Positions 13,254 to 27,400 are shown, counted from the first letter of the stretch. The stretch is 64,000 bases of DNA from Setaria digitata (GCA_003640385.1 RCAB01000041.1:186001-250000), one strand, 5' to 3'. Numbers and translations are program-made. The notes: generated by a model not told the origin, from the letters alone.

Positions 13254-14329
13254 TTAAAGACTTTTTCTACGTCGGTGTTGTTGCTTTGACGCTGTAGGAT
13301 TCGTAGATTCCTTATTTGACTTTAAAATATTTTTCAATTGATTATGACAAATTTGAGTGAGAATTGGTTGATTTTCCGACGATATTCCAACTGATGAATT
13401 TTTAAATGCTTCATTTGCATATGCAGGTGGCTTAAAATTGTTAGTTGTTAAACTTTTTTTTCAGATTGCTCTAATTAAAATTAGGCATATGGATGATAAT
13501 GATTGCTTCTAAACTGATAAGAATTCCTTCCAACCATATATTCATAATAAATTTGTCTGTATTTATCATCTGAGTGATAATTGACCATTACATCGGCTTT
13601 CTCCCCATTTCAAATGAAGCAAACTATTCCCAAACTGCTTCTGAGTAACTTTCACTTTTCAATCTCTTACAAATCTTTTCAATCTTGATTTCAAAAACTA
13701 ATTTTTAAATAAATATGAAGAAGCAAACCTTAGGCTTACTGTTGTCCGATACACCCACCATCATACAGTCGCCATCATTGGTGACGTTAAAGACAAAAAA
13801 TGGATCTTCTGCAAGTTCGAAAGCAATTATGAGGTTTTTATAAGTACGACGTTAAAGAAAATTAATTAGAAATAGAGTTTAGTTAAGGATTTCTGATTTG
13901 TTTACTATTTTCGAACTCGAACAAGTTTTAATTTTCATTCAATTCATATTTTAAGTGAACTGAAATTTAAAGTTTTCAATTTTTATACCCTGTCTGTTCC
14001 TCGTCGTAGAAGCTTTTACTGTTGTTTTGATTGTATCTGACCATAAATTTGATGGATCAAAACATTTATAATGCCAATTAGCAATCCATCTAAAATCAAA
14101 ATCATTATACTTTAAACAATTACATTGATATTACTCAATTAGCCAATTAATTTCAAGCAGTATTAAATTTTTGAAATAATTCGGCTCAACAATAACATAC
14201 CTGCACAATGATCCACCACAGCAAAAACAACAACAACAATAAAAACAAAATGACATAGCAAACATACCAAGAAAAAGTGTCAAATTTTCTCGTATACTTC
14301 CTAAAACTTAACACTAATTGTTGTTTCAT
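13254..14329 (-). CDS. small single-pass membrane protein, unknown function
   Basis: Four minus-strand exons join in phase: 14201-14329, 13989-14109, 13740 to about 13825, and 13254-13471. The protein begins MKQQLVLSFRKYTRKF, followed by a strongly hydrophobic run (VILFLLLLLFLLWWIIV), so it is probably a single-pass membrane or signal-anchored protein. The downstream part contains FRWIANWHYKCF, then DPFFVFNVTNDGDCMM, and ends in a basic tail (HRRRKSL). The ATG lies 3 nt behind a TTTTCAG site (AG complementing 14333-14334), which suits trans-splicing. Exon 2 uses a weaker TTTAAAG acceptor, chosen because the stronger TTTTAG 20 nt further on breaks the frame. I do not recognise the family. It may be the downstream gene of a two-gene operon with the locus at 14448-15115, or that locus may supply additional 5' exons. 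Confidence 0.6.
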
Positions 14330-14447
14330 TAGCTGAAAAGTGGCCAGAATTTAATTTTCTCTCACTTAATTTGTGACAATTTAAATGGTGTAAGTTGTTC
14401 AAAAATTCAAAAAAATTTAAGCATTATTACTTCTTGAAATTGAAAAT

Positions 14448-15115
14448 TCAAAAAAAAAAACAGTTAGGAATGATGACACATAATTGAAAAAGAAAAATAA
14501 AACAAAAGTTTCCTTCCAGCCATGGTTGATTGTTCTCATCACGAGAATCAAGCAGCACTCGACATATAACAATTATTGTCATATTCAAGAATGTTATCTA
14601 AAATGGTAAAATTGGAAATGATTTTTCAAGACTTTTGAAGAAGCTCTATTGTAACATGAATTGTGTGTACTTAATGTTTAGAAATTAAACTTTTCTCAAG
14701 CATTTTTATGTTTATTGAAAACAGTAAAACTGAATTACTTTCAACGAAGGTTTAAGAATTCAATGTCTTACTTGAAATACCTTAAATCTCTATTTCCGGT
14801 TAATTACAGAAAATGATAATAAAGAATTTGAAGGAATTTCATTTTATTTTTTCGCAGCTTCTGTATTTTCAAATTGTTGCTCAAAAACGCACCCAAATTT
14901 AAAAGTGAAGATGAAACTTGTTCCCAGCCAGTTTTCTGAATCCACAATGTATGCCTTCAAATCTGTGCTTACTTAACCCTACTCCTCATTGTATCAGTTT
15001 TTTATCATTCGGATCTATAAAAAACTTTTCGATAAACGGCAATACTTACCAGCGTAATAACAGCTACAGTACAGCCCCAATTCTTTGGTTTTCCAGGCTC
15101 TTCTTCTTCAAACAT
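14448..15115 (-). CDS. short membrane protein or 5' exons of the neighbouring gene
   Basis: The first exon (15050-15115) encodes MFEEEEPGKPKNWGC followed by hydrophobic residues, and ends in a good donor (GTAAGT). The second exon (from 14597 downwards, behind CATTTTAG) continues in phase with more hydrophobic residues and then an acidic, clearly coding-like stretch (LLDSRDENNQPWLE). From there the frame runs through intron-like sequence into a T11 tract and stops at 14448-14450, giving 71 aa. The last 20 or so residues look like read-through of an intron, but no GT donor found joins the exon in phase to the ATG exon at 14329. This is either a small upstream operon gene or the N-terminal part of the next gene with an unrecognised junction. 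A TTTTAG site at 15130 may be the trans-splice or splice acceptor. Confidence 0.4.
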
Positions 15116-18100
15116 TTGCAACAGTGCTAGATCTAATAGAGCTAAAATTTCATGACAGTCATTAAGTAATTGACAGTATGCTTCATGAAGTTAATTATTA
15201 CAAAAACATTATAATAATTGATAACAAATTTCATAATTTCTGCAGATCCATTCCTATTGCTAATATAATTTTATTAGGAAGTGAGTCATTTGTTCATTAA
15301 ATCCTCAATATATCTCATTAGATTGTTCGCTACTTACCATGTGTTTTTTAACTCTTTAACTATATTTTCGACTGCCAAATGACCATCAATTATTAGAAAT
15401 TTCAACTTTACTGAATTACCTCATGTCATAGTTGGACTGACCAAATAAGCTAAAGTGATGAAGTCATCTTAGATTGCTTAAGTATTACTATTATATTAAT
15501 ACTAATAAGGTTGTTTAATTAGTTGTTAAGAGCGGTAAATTTTGGAGAATCCAAAATTTAAATTTTTAATTTGTCAAAGTTTTTGAGTTAAAAACACTCC
15601 ACTGCATGTTGTTCAGAGAAAATAACACACATGTTTAATATAAAAAGAAATTAAAATTTAAGTTTCAAGAAAAAATAAGGATTAAAAAAAAGTATGGTGT
15701 ATGATAACGCAAATCCATACTATTGAAATAGCAAAGAGAAAATGAAAAACTATCACATGTCAGAAATTTAAATAGCCAGAAAAAACTCATGAGGATATCA
15801 AAGCAATGTTTTGCATTTTTTGCAAATTTATAATTATTTTAAATTTTATAAATTTACTTTTTGAGCAAACTAATCAGGTCAAGTCATGAAATTATAATGT
15901 TAATTAAACAAAATCTTGATAAATCTTTCAAGAAGAATTCCACCTGCAGCTCTGATTTAAAATGCACTATAGTCTGCAACTTTCATCCTTCAGCTTGCAA
16001 AAGTGAAGACAGATGGCCAAGAGATGGAAAGACGGTGTCAAATATTAGAAGGCATTATTAATTGTGCTAGAAACAAACTGTTTATAACCTTTGAGTTTGC
16101 TTAAGTTGCTATATTGATGGAATATCGAATACCTGAGAAGTTAACATGTTAACAAATAATCAATAATAGCGCTATCATCAAGTATTCCATTCGTATCGTT
16201 CTAGAACTGTTTAAAACTTCAACACTTTGATCGTACCGACAAGTGACAAATGAGTGAGCAAGAAAGGAAAAAACTTTGCTGACAGAAAGTGATCAATTCA
16301 GAACGATATTTGACTTTTGTTTATATGATCAAACGAAGTATGACTTATTGATTCATTCAATCGATTTATGCTAATTAGGAATTATAAATTAATATAGAAT
16401 ATGGCGTCATTAAAGTGATTTAAAGCGACAGCATTGACTATCTTAAAAATAAAAAAGAGTCAGTATTAGATGCATATAGATTTCAGAATATAGTAATAAA
16501 AAGCGAATTAAAACTGTTCATGTTAAAAGATTTAACTTTTCTTGTTACTTTTATAGAAATAATTCATGCTAACTGACTGAATTGGATGACGCGTTTTACG
16601 TCAGTCTAAGTAAACGAAACGGTAACTATAGCAGCCATCCATCAGCAGCATAGTAAACAATCAAAAAAAAAAAAGGAGGAAAGGGTCGAGAAGGAATTCA
16701 ACGGCAAGTTAAAGATCGTATTGTCACACAATCAAGCATGTTTGTGTCCAATTCTGTTCTCGAACAAACACAGAAAAGGGTAAAGGAGGACCGAATGTTT
16801 TCGCATCAAGAAGACGAAAGCTAGAAGTTATGAAACAGTTAAGTCAAGTCCAGACAGAAAAAGTAGATGTTCGGTCTTAAGACGAAGGAAGTGGACTTTG
16901 AAGTTTGAACAGAAGCAAGCGTTCAGACTTAAGACGGATGAACGACGTCCAAGCTTAACACAAAAGAAGCAAATGATGATACTTGAAGTGAAAGAAGCAC
17001 AGGCTATTGCTGAAGAATGCATTATGGTCTAAAGAGATTCAGAGAAAAGTTTCCGATGTGAGATTACATTACTTCAGTAATTTGACACGCACGTACGTGT
17101 TTTCATACGTTTCAAATTCCTTTAATTAGATTCATTCATTACAAATATCGCAGGTTACCTTCTTAATTCGAATTATAATATGACCCATGCGAGTCACCCA
17201 TAGTTCTATTTGACCGTTAATATAAAATTTCAATTTAGTAAAAAGTTGCTTTCATTATTTGTTATACATTAGATGCATTGGAAAAATTAAAATCTATGTG
17301 TGAGAAAATGAAAAATTAGTGGAATTTTTTGAAATTATTTAAAAACTGATAAAGTAAAGTGAAAAATGCACCGTAAGTATAGTTAAAAAGGGAAATGAAA
17401 AAAAGTTCAAGTCAGAATTTTAAAAGTTATTTTCGTTTTGGCGAACACAGTCCTTGCAACTCTGTTCTTTTCACAATTGCCTGATTGTCCTTCAGTTAAT
17501 AATTACCTTCAATTTCTAATTAAACTCTGGAAAATATGGTCATGAGTTCAGAATAGGGTTGTAGTTCAGCTTTTCTCTATGAGTTAAATTCAGGACAACG
17601 AGAACTACAAGGACAAATGGTAGCTATAAAAATACTAACATTATTTTTAATGTCATTCTTGTTTTTGTAGCAATCATTATTAATAAGATTATTTAGTAAA
17701 AATTTCTATGTTAGTTTGTTTTATTCGCGTTATTGTTGTAGCAATTGCTTGCTGTTGTAGCAAGGGTTATTTCGATATCGTCGTTGCAGAAATCTTCAGT
17801 ATCACTTTTGTTTTGTTTTGTTGCCATTGTTGTTGTAGCTGTTGTTATTAGTGTTACTGTTGCAGTAATGTTTTATTATTGGCGTTGGCCCAGTTAAAGA
17901 TTGGACAAGTTCTTAATGAATTAATTTTGAATCAGATGGAGAAGCATTAATCATACTACGTAATCAGTAAGTACCATAGGGAAGTTAACTTCTGAGTGTA
18001 AGAAGCACCACACTTTCTCAAATGGAAATTAAAATTGATTTTAGGGGAAATTTTTTGGAACAAAGTATGGAAAGAGAAATTTGAATAGAACTTTTTTCTT

Positions 18101-18789
18101 TTTGAAATCACTGTTGATGCTGTCGGCATGTTGTTTAAAGTTGGCATTCTGTGTTAGAATATAGAATAGTGCTCTTCAATTAACAACATCTTATCCTACC
18201 GTTTATATTAGACAAGAAACAACGAAATAAATAATTAACATACTATTAATTTAATTAAAATCGATGTAAAGGCAATGCGTTGCATTGCTACGATGTCATT
18301 AAATACATTTTAATATCATTAAAAATCAACCATGCAATTAATTAGAGAAGCTTCCGCACCGTCAATGAATGATGTTTTTAATTATTTGGATACATACTAG
18401 TTAATTAACTGCATACTATATCCTCACTATGTATGTTAAAATTATTGGAATAATGAATTTATTTTATCCTTTGATTCAAACTGAAAATATTTCAACTCAT
18501 CTAAACTTTAAAAAATTAAAGTCATAATTTAAATATAATCATGATATAGTTTTAATTAATTGAGCATACTAATGAATTAGTAATTATGATCATTCATTAA
18601 GACCTGTCCTACTAGACTTAATGAGTGCATTACGATGGTTATCTGAATTACAAGAGAAGAATGAACAACGGCTAATTCGTTCCGATGTTTTAGGATTTAT
18701 TCACGAATATATTATGCTACTTCCGGTCTAATTTTTCAAAAATTAACATTTTTACTTCGAGAAGGTAGTATGTTTACTTAAGTTCTTCA
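15116..18789. other. mostly non-coding, with exon-like fragments
   Basis: No complete gene is supported. At 15338-15410 (-) an exon-like block has a TTCAG acceptor, 23 open codons (KFLIIDGHLAVENIVKELKN) and a GTAAGT donor, but I could not join it in phase to the exon at 15115. At 15861-16061 (+) a 66-codon frame ends with five Cys, without further support. A purine-rich island lies at about 16580-17040 (listed separately). At about 17640-17880 there is low-complexity GTTGTTGTAG-like sequence. The rest is AT-rich intergenic DNA. Confidence 0.5.
16783..17033 (+). other. purine-rich island with long ATG-less open frame
   Basis: From the stop near 16780 to the TAA ending at 17033, one plus-strand frame stays open for about 83 codons in a genome where random frames rarely do. 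The predicted product is very Lys/Arg/Glu-rich, with segments such as RRRKWTLKFEQKQAF, and ends EEAQ-like then AEECIMV. Its only Met codons are near the end. The opposite strand also holds a 64-codon ATG frame (16828-17022). GC content and purine bias differ from the flanks. It could be an exon, an exonic remnant, a non-coding transcript or a compositional accident. No splice partners were identified. Confidence 0.25.
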
Positions 18790-21439
18790 TCAGTAAACTT
18801 TATTTGCTCCATTGGCTTCAGTGCCACTGTAATCAACAATGTTGCATTCACCATTTCTCGATTTCTTCGACCGTTTTTTTTTATCAATCATGCCATATTC
18901 GAGCATACTGTAGACCATTTCAGTAACTGATTTCTTGATAGGTGTATATTCCATTTGCAAAAGTTGCTGTGACTAAAATAGAAATGATAGGAACTATTTT
19001 TTAATATATTAGAATATTTAATTAAACTTTTCGGATTAAAACTAAAATTATATACTTTATTGCTATTATTTGCTCCTAAGCCATCATTTAGTAAAATTTG
19101 TCAAACTGTAATTAAAGTTGCGTCGAAAATTCTTTTAGATGATACTTAAGCAAGCAAAGAAATTTGAATTATCAAAATTAATCGATTAGATATAAAGGCT
19201 ACGAAAAAATAAACTGTTTCTAAATTTCAAGTATAGATAATTTACTCATACCTTTGCGTTGTCAAATTCTAATTTTGGTCCCAGACGATATTTCACCGCA
19301 TCAAAATGAGGGTCGCAGGTTGCTTTAGCGTATAATTTCGCCAACCAATTTGGTGTTGTAACTCGAGAAATTACAAAGCCTGAAAATTTATTTTAAGTAA
19401 AATAAGAGGCGAAGAAACTTGGCTTCAAGGAATACTTATCTTGCCTTGACTTTTGAATTCTTCGTGAAGCCAATGAGCCAACTGCGACAACCAAATGGAA
19501 GGTGTTGAAGTTATTAATATTCTTTCACCGCTACATTTTCCACATTCCATTGCTCGTATATGTGCTCTTGCGACGTCACGCACGTCAACCATTCCAAGAC
19601 AAACTTTTGGTGCTGCTGGGAAAGTGTGATAATCCATCATTCGTCTGATTATCTTAAGCACTTTTAAGTTAATTCTATTCTTTTTCAAACACTTAATTAG
19701 TTAGGAAGAATGAACTGATCATCAAATAAATTAAAATAAGTGGCAAACTTTGGCGCTTCCATGCTTCTGATCAGAAAGTACTGGGCCCACGACAAATGAT
19801 GGATTTAGGACAGTTAATTGGAATCTCGACTCTTCTAAATGAAAAATGAATAAATTCATAATTCAATTGAATTGGCTAAGTTAAAATATAAAAATTGTTC
19901 TCTACGCCAAATAATCAAAACATTATTATTAAAAAATTGGCCAACTTTCGCAATGCTACAATCAAATATTAATTAATGTAAATAACGAAATAACCTGGCA
20001 AAGATTTCCAAAAATCCCACGCAGCTTTCTCAGCAATTATTTTCGAACGGCTATAATTTTCAATTCGTTTACTTTCCAAATTTCCCCAACAATTTTCATC
20101 AAAAATTTGGGCATCATTTTTATGGCCATCTGTAAGTGACAGAAAAAATGAAAATTTTCATTAAGTGATGGTTAATTAATAGAGCTATTTAAATATACAG
20201 AACTTATTTACTAGTTACTTTTGATTTTTTGTAAGTTCATTACCATTTATAGCAGCTGTACTGCTAGTTAAAACAACTTTCTCGACGGTACCACAGTCTG
20301 CAGCAGCCTTTAATACATTCAAAGTACCATTTTTGGCTATTTTGATGGTTCCCTCATCTGCAACAATAGGCCAAGGCGATGCTATATGCATTATATATGT
20401 ACATCCTTCAACTGCTCTGAAAATGAATTTTCGATCAAACTTGAATAATGATTACTTTGGCTATCTTATCTTACGTATCTCTAACATATTGCGTATCATT
20501 ATCAGCAATGCTACTTTAACACCAAATGTCACTATTTTCCTGAGCTGCGATTAGTTTACATTACATTATTAGCTTACATTATCTATTTTTGGTAATATTG
20601 AAGATGAATACTATGCTAAATGCTGAATTTACAAAAGAAAAAGTAAAAGATCGAGATAACAAAATTCTATCACCTAGGCCAATGATCGGGACATTCAAGA
20701 TCAGCTTCCACTAGTTCCAATCTTTCTGAACTATATTTCAAATCACGAAGCGGACTTACCTATAAAAAAAACCACATAAATTTTACCCTAATATACATTT
20801 AATTCCTCATCGTGAAATTATAACTTAGTGATCTGTGATTTCTTTACTACAATATTTTCGCCACAATGACCTATTTTTTCGTTTGATTTTTGATTGACAG
20901 AGAATCGATATTGAATAAAATTTCTATTCAATTACAATTTTATTCATTAGTAGCTAAAAAATTTATCATTGTGAGAAGCTAGAAAAAGCGTTGAAAGTTC
21001 TGCATATTCCACTGGAATGAAATTTGAAAACAAATGATAATTTCCAATTTCGCAGGCAGTTAAAGATTTTGTGATAAACAGCCCTGCTATCTGAAAGTAA
21101 CTGCTTTCAACGATTGTGATCTGAATTCAGACCTTTCGCAAAGAGATAGACACTGATAAATGTTTCGGATGAAACTTCAATTCTGAGCTAAATTTCATCG
21201 GTTGAAAGCATCTCACTTAAAGCAGCAGCATATCAAACACTATTTAATCACTGTGATGCATTTGAACTGATAAATGTCTCACTAAGCTTATCAATTAGCT
21301 GCTTATTTGAATGAAGATGAACTAACTTTGGCTGAATTTTGTAGGCTTCGTACCGTACCTCTTACCGTATAACCATCTTCCAGAAGTTGCTTTACGCAAT
21401 GCAAAGCTATATAGCCTGATGCTCCAGTAACCAGTACCA
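18790..21439 (-). CDS. NAD(P)-dependent reductase/epimerase, DFR/3-beta-HSD type (5' end unresolved)
   Basis: Eight in-phase exons: 21327-21439, 20674-20759, 20244-20416, 19995-20129, 19749-19834, 19436-19691, 19252-19379, 18790-18972, giving about 386 aa plus a missing first exon. The Rossmann motif VLVTGASGYIA opens the protein and is followed by VRGTVRSL, a typical NADPH-binding Arg segment. Next come MHIASPWP, VLTSSTAA, the catalytic YSRSK (Tyr-x-x-x-Lys), NPSFVVGP and the conserved LGMVDVRDVARAHIRAM. The C-terminal 60 residues are Lys-rich and family-variable. Family knowledge: these extended short-chain dehydrogenases reduce carbonyl groups on small molecules or sterols, and the substrate cannot be read from the sequence. 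The first visible exon starts in phase 1 behind a weak TTTAAG acceptor, so a small upstream coding exon with the ATG must exist, probably within 21.45-22.2 kb. The exon-6 acceptor at 19691 is the least certain boundary. Confidence 0.85.
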
Positions 21440-24400
21440 CTTAAATGGGTATTGTTAAGTAATTCACTGATAACATTATGATTCCATACTTTTCTCTCAA
21501 TTTATATCAGAAAACTTGTTTATCAGTAAGTTTAACAAATTGTTATTAGTAAAATAAGGTACGAGAAATGTTGTAAACATAAAATTCTGAAATAGATTGT
21601 GCTAAAATAGAGATTACAAGCGGTGCCTACTTAGGAATGAGCTGAGCTAAAATTTTAGAATCAGTATGATAGGCAATCATGATTAGATTAGATATTTCAA
21701 CCATGTAAATGGCCAAAGTTTTCAATTAACTTATTTGTGGCGGAGGCCAAAAATTAAGTGATGAAAATAAAATCATTTTCTTTTTGATATTTAAAAAAAA
21801 TTAAAGTTTGCAATCGATTATTTCAAGCAAATTTATGAAAAATAAGATTTTCAATACCAAAAAAACACGTTTTTATACAAAATTTATCAAATAATTTAGT
21901 AAATTTCTATTGAAATTTTTGCAAAAAATACCATTTTTTCCACTGCTTTTATTTGAATGAATGACAACCATCTGTAATGATTGCAATTCGAATTGAATTC
22001 TTTTTGAATATAAAAATAGAATTTTTATAAAATCTGTTTATACATAGACGCAGTAACGTACAGAAATTACAGAGACAAATAAGAAGTGGAAAAATCAAAT
22101 TACGGATATAATGGGAATAAATAATTGTTACACATGGTACCTATTGATCTGGCATCTTAAAATGTTCATATTTTATTACTGCCATCCATTCTTCGTAGGT
22201 TTGGTTGTAAAAGAATGGAGGTATCGCTTAAATGTCATTTGAATATATTTCGGCAAACTTGTTTATAAGTGCAAAACTTGTTTCTCCCTAAATTTTCTTC
22301 GACGAAATTTTTTTTTTTAAAGAATTAAGGAAAGCGAGAGACATGTGTGTAATTAGTGAAAGGAAAGCTAAAAAATCGAATTAAAATGGATATAAGGAAA
22401 TAGAAAGTGGATAGTGATATATAGAAAAATAGTGAAATATTAATGTGAGAATAATTTTTTTTAATAAAATCTTTTCAAAAGCTTATTATTATCTGAAAAA
22501 TAAATGATATAAAAATTATCAATGATAATGATTAAAGAAATATGTTAGGAAAGATTGATCACCAAAGAAAAAGATTATTTTTTGATAAGAGTGTGCCGAA
22601 GCATATCGGATGGCTGATAAACTATGTGAAAACTTCTAACTGTTAATGACAATAAATTTAATAGACATTAAATTGGAAAATCGTCAAAATGCAACAGAAA
22701 AGATGAACTGACGAATCAAACAACAATTACATAACTATAACTATAACGATAATTTTTTTTATCACTATTAATAAATGAGATTATCAATTAATAACAATGA
22801 TGAACGACAGATGATAATAGTAAGCGATAAGAGTAGTGAGATTAGTTGAGCAATAAGATTAAAAAAGTTTTTTTTGGTATTTAAAATGGGCGCCTATGTT
22901 GCAGTTATATTCATATGCAGGCATATTCGTATTGTCATGATAATGACAATAACAGCAGTAATGATAATATTCGTGATGATAATGCTAACTTTCAGTTATG
23001 ATATGAAGTGAAGAAATGAGAATCAAAATTTTAAACATTTCACCAAAGATTTCAATTACACTGTAACAATGTTTTTTCTTCTGCTCATAATTACTGTATA
23101 TTTTTAAGCTAACGATTACTTGAGCCACTATTTTTAAAACTAATTTGTGGAATAAATCTACCAATTAAACTTTTTTTTTCTGTTTCTTGAAAATTCGATT
23201 TAAAAAAATTTAAAGTTATATAGAAAGAATTTGTATGACATAATAAATAGTTAAACCCAAAATTTTTTTTTAGTTCTAAAAGATGTCAAACAGAGTAAGT
23301 ATTACTCCATCGGCTGGCACTACTACTGTCATTATGCATTAACATTAACAGAAAGAAATTCGTTTTTTTTTTTTCAGTTAAAAGTCATAGCAAAACAAAT
23401 AATATGTCTTAAACAAATAATTGAATAAAAAAGATATTTACAAAGTAAATTTGGTAATGATTTCTTTCAACTAAATTTTTTATTTATTGTTCAATTCTTC
23501 TTGACATAATAATAAGGCAGTATTTTACAAAAGTTTGTGCTCATTAAACAAAATCTGTTTACGAAAGATTTCCGTTTGAATTCTGCACCAAAAACGAATA
23601 ACAAATGAAATACCAAATTTGATTGATAAAATTTCAATATCTCAAGCATATCACCACATCATTTTAACTGAAAAAGAAAGAACAAATTATTTTTGATATA
23701 AGACTACTTTTTATTAGTTTCAATGGACTGTGTTACTTATTCCATTAATATGTTGCACCTCAAATATAATTTTCTAATAGATGCATTCAATTAATCAAAA
23801 AAATAAAAAAATAAAATAAAATAAAACAAAATACTCATAAATTTAATTAAATGTTGTCTCAAAATAGCCCCTAATTGATGAAAACTTCAAACTTCAAGAA
23901 GAATAAAATATCTTTCAATTGAAATCGTTTATTCAGAAATTATCGGCTCTCAAAGATTAAAATATCTTCATAAAATTATTTATCTTAAACACATTCTTTT
24001 GCTAGATGTCTACCTAAACCGGCTTTGAGTTGAAAATATGAAATGAAACTGGTCAAGCAATAGTGAAGAAAATATGGTAGGAAACTAGAAAATTGCAAAT
24101 TATTGGATTTATTCATTTTGCAGTTATTTTGTCAAAGAATTTACGACTTATTTCATTTATTTTTTATTTTTTATCCTGATTTAAATAATAGTATTTGAAT
24201 AATTTTCGATAATATGCAAGGATAAATATCAGGAGATGAAGTAGCAGGAGATGGTAATAATGCATTGCAGCAATAAGTATATTTAGTAACAAGGGTTGAC
24301 TGAAGGCCAAGTTTTTATAGGATTGAAATGCTAGGAGTGAAAATATTTTTAATACCTGAGAAAGAAAAAAATTTTGTGGAACGATAGACAAGGAGTGGAA

Positions 24401-27400
24401 GTGAAGAAAGAAGCAATTTTAGTCCATTATGGATTCAAACTTTTCAAAATTTTCCACTCGTTTTGATGTAATGGAATCAAAATGTGGAACTCATTCATTA
24501 ACAGAAGATTTCTCTTGAAATCACCAGACATGTCATTTCTCAACTATTTATTCTTGTTTTGTCATATTGAAGTAAATTTTATTCCCTTTTGTAGTATAAT
24601 TAATATTGTGAGCGAATTAATTTTTACAACATTTCAAAAAAAAAAGTATAATTGTATGAATCAAATGAAAACGAGACATTAATCATGTCGTTTTCTTTTG
24701 CAAATATTTGCAAGAGAGATGGATTTATTCAAATTAGTTCGAATTATTTTCCTCATTATCAATGTTGGCGCATGTATTTGTGATCAATATTTGTTAACAG
24801 ATATTTTAGTAAATAAAATGATCATCCTGCTAGCAAACAGTTCACATATAACAATCTAATTAAATGACACTAGTGATAAGAGTGATAATAGCATTGTTTT
24901 TTGATTAAAAATGTAGCAAAAGTATGCATGAATATTTGTGGCTACCTAAGGCTGAGTAATACAGAACTTTTGCTTTTAACTCGCTGCCAACTTGGAAAGC
25001 AAGAGATGGACGATTTTTGCCATGGCTAACAAATGTAATGAATGTTAGAAAGATTTTGCACGTAAGAATTGAATTTTGTAAAACAATCGTTGCGAAAAGT
25101 TCAAATGATTAGCTAATTAATGCTCGAAGTTCCAGCATTAGCAGTAAAAGTATATAGAAGAACAAGAACTTTCATTTTATGTTAAATTTAGTTTTTGGGA
25201 AGGATGGGATTTTTGTGCTCTCTGGAATGATATTATTGCTTGCAAGTTATACGGATGGTAAAATTAAAAAAGCTGGCAATGAAAGAATAGAAATTTGAAA
25301 AAAAAAATTTAAAAAGCGAAGAATTTTTGGGAAGAATAGAAATTAAATTCAGCAAAATTTTCTTCTTTCTCTTCTTTGAATTCGTTTTTTATTGCGAAAC
25401 GATTAGTTTAAAATGAAGACGAGTAAATTGCGATGAGGGATAGTCATTCTCGCGACGTGTTTGTAATTTGGCTTTGGAAGTGCATGTTCTTATCATTGAA
25501 ATTTTGGACAGGTTTGGCTAAAGAAAATAAAACTTTCTGTCAAATCAGCAGTGGAATTCACTACAAAAAATTCGTAATATTCTTATATTTACAGCTGAAG
25601 AACGTAATTTTATTGCTTTCATTATGACGCATTAAAATATGCGTGACAAAGGTTAGAAATAAAAAAAAAAAAACTGAAAAATCATATTTGTTGAATTAAA
25701 AAAAAAAAAAAAAAAAAAAAACCGCTTACAATCGTGTTTCATATTTATGTTAACAATTACAAAAGCTCCAAATTTATGAGTAAATCAAATTAGAAGAAAT
25801 GAATGGAAGGCCGATGTTTAACAAGTATTCATATGAATAGTGCTGAAAACGATGTCAAGTGGATATTTATTGCAAATGTGTTATATATTATATTAAAATA
25901 TCAGTATTCATTTGAATAAACCAACTACTTAAATTACATATTTTATTAACCGAAACTTCTATGGATGTAAAAAATTCTTCCATTTCCCAACTAAAAAAAC
26001 TGTAAAGAACTTGAGAGAGAAAGAGCGGAAACGAAATGTTTTGAAATGGAAAAATTAAAAGAAAACAAAAAGAGGAAGATGAAGAAAGCATTTCTTTAAA
26101 AAATGTGCCTTTGTAAAAGAAAAAAATTTCACCGTTGTTTTGCCTTTTGCAGGTGAATTAATCTTTCCATTCCTTTTGTTTCTATGTGCGAATCTTTTGC
26201 GTTTGATCAGTGATCCTTTACACAAAAATGTTCAGCAAGAAAAATTAAAATGCATAGAAATGAAAAATTGGCAAGGTAAAAAACTATTTTGAATGAACCG
26301 ACTTATGAAAGAAAGTATCAACAAATTCATTTGAGAAGCACTTGAAAAAAAAATACACCATCGCCCTTATCCGCTTAATATTTTGACAGATATGTTTGGA
26401 ATTAGTGTCATTAAATTTTAATTTATATGAAAAGTGAAGATCATAAATTAAATTTATCCGAAATTTTGAAATTTCTATATTTTTTGTATTTCTTCTTACA
26501 GATGTTTGGCCTCTAATTTTACGCAGTACTAAAAGTAAATGGGCAGACGACAATGAGATTTGACTATTGTTAAATTTCTATGATGTGAATCACAGGATGT
26601 TAATAATAAATTCCTGAAGCCAATTAATCACAAGAGAACTAGTGGAAGTTTTATATCTCATTTCAGGAACTGAAATAAATGAAGACTCGCCAGCCAGCCT
26701 TATTTTTTCTCTTTATGTTTGATTTCTGTAAATTCCTTTTCCTTTCAGGTTATCAGCAGCCTTCTCCACATTATTCAATGTTTTAATTTTGCACTGTGAT
26801 CATAGGTTTAGATATAATCGAAGAGAACTTATTTTTATTTTAATCATGCATACATTCGGATGTGCTTAAACACTTATTTTATCTAATTTATCAAACAGTA
26901 CAGATCCATCTCTGGCAGTAGCTTACTATGGTACTTGAATTTAAATGAATCAATAATTGCAACTGTCAATACTAGAAGTTTCCAGACCTTTTTACCAACT
27001 TTCCAGTGATTATCAGAAAATTCGAATTTAGAAAGCAAATCTTCAATATTTTTAGAAGTATTCTCATGCAAGTATTACTCAAATATCATCTATAAAATCT
27101 TCTGTTAAATCTGTAAACAAAATCTTCTATTAAATATTTGAAACTAAGACTTCAAAAATATTACTGATAATCGATAGTATTACTTAAATGTTAATGAAAT
27201 AAGCATTTTAGCTACCATTTGAGAGAAGATCGAATACATATACAAAGATGATACCTTATTTATGAGGTCGAATTTCCATTATTAAATTACTTATTTAATA
27301 AAAGAACGAATTCAAAAACAAACTCCAGTTCAATCTAACCGCTCAGATAGCTATTTTCTTCCTGTTATGATGGAGAAATGCACTGCGGCAATTACAACAA

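Noticed and set aside
21346..21352. GTAAGAGG inside the reductase first visible exon as a splice donor
   Set aside because: Translation continues through it as VRGTVRSL, a conserved family segment, so the true donor is at 21326.
24963..25030. Exon-like plus-strand block (TFAFNSLPTW on)
   Set aside because: No start, no partner exon, and a competing short frame on the other strand.
26883..27071. 62-codon minus-strand frame
   Set aside because: No acceptor, no similarity recognised, isolated in a gene-empty region.
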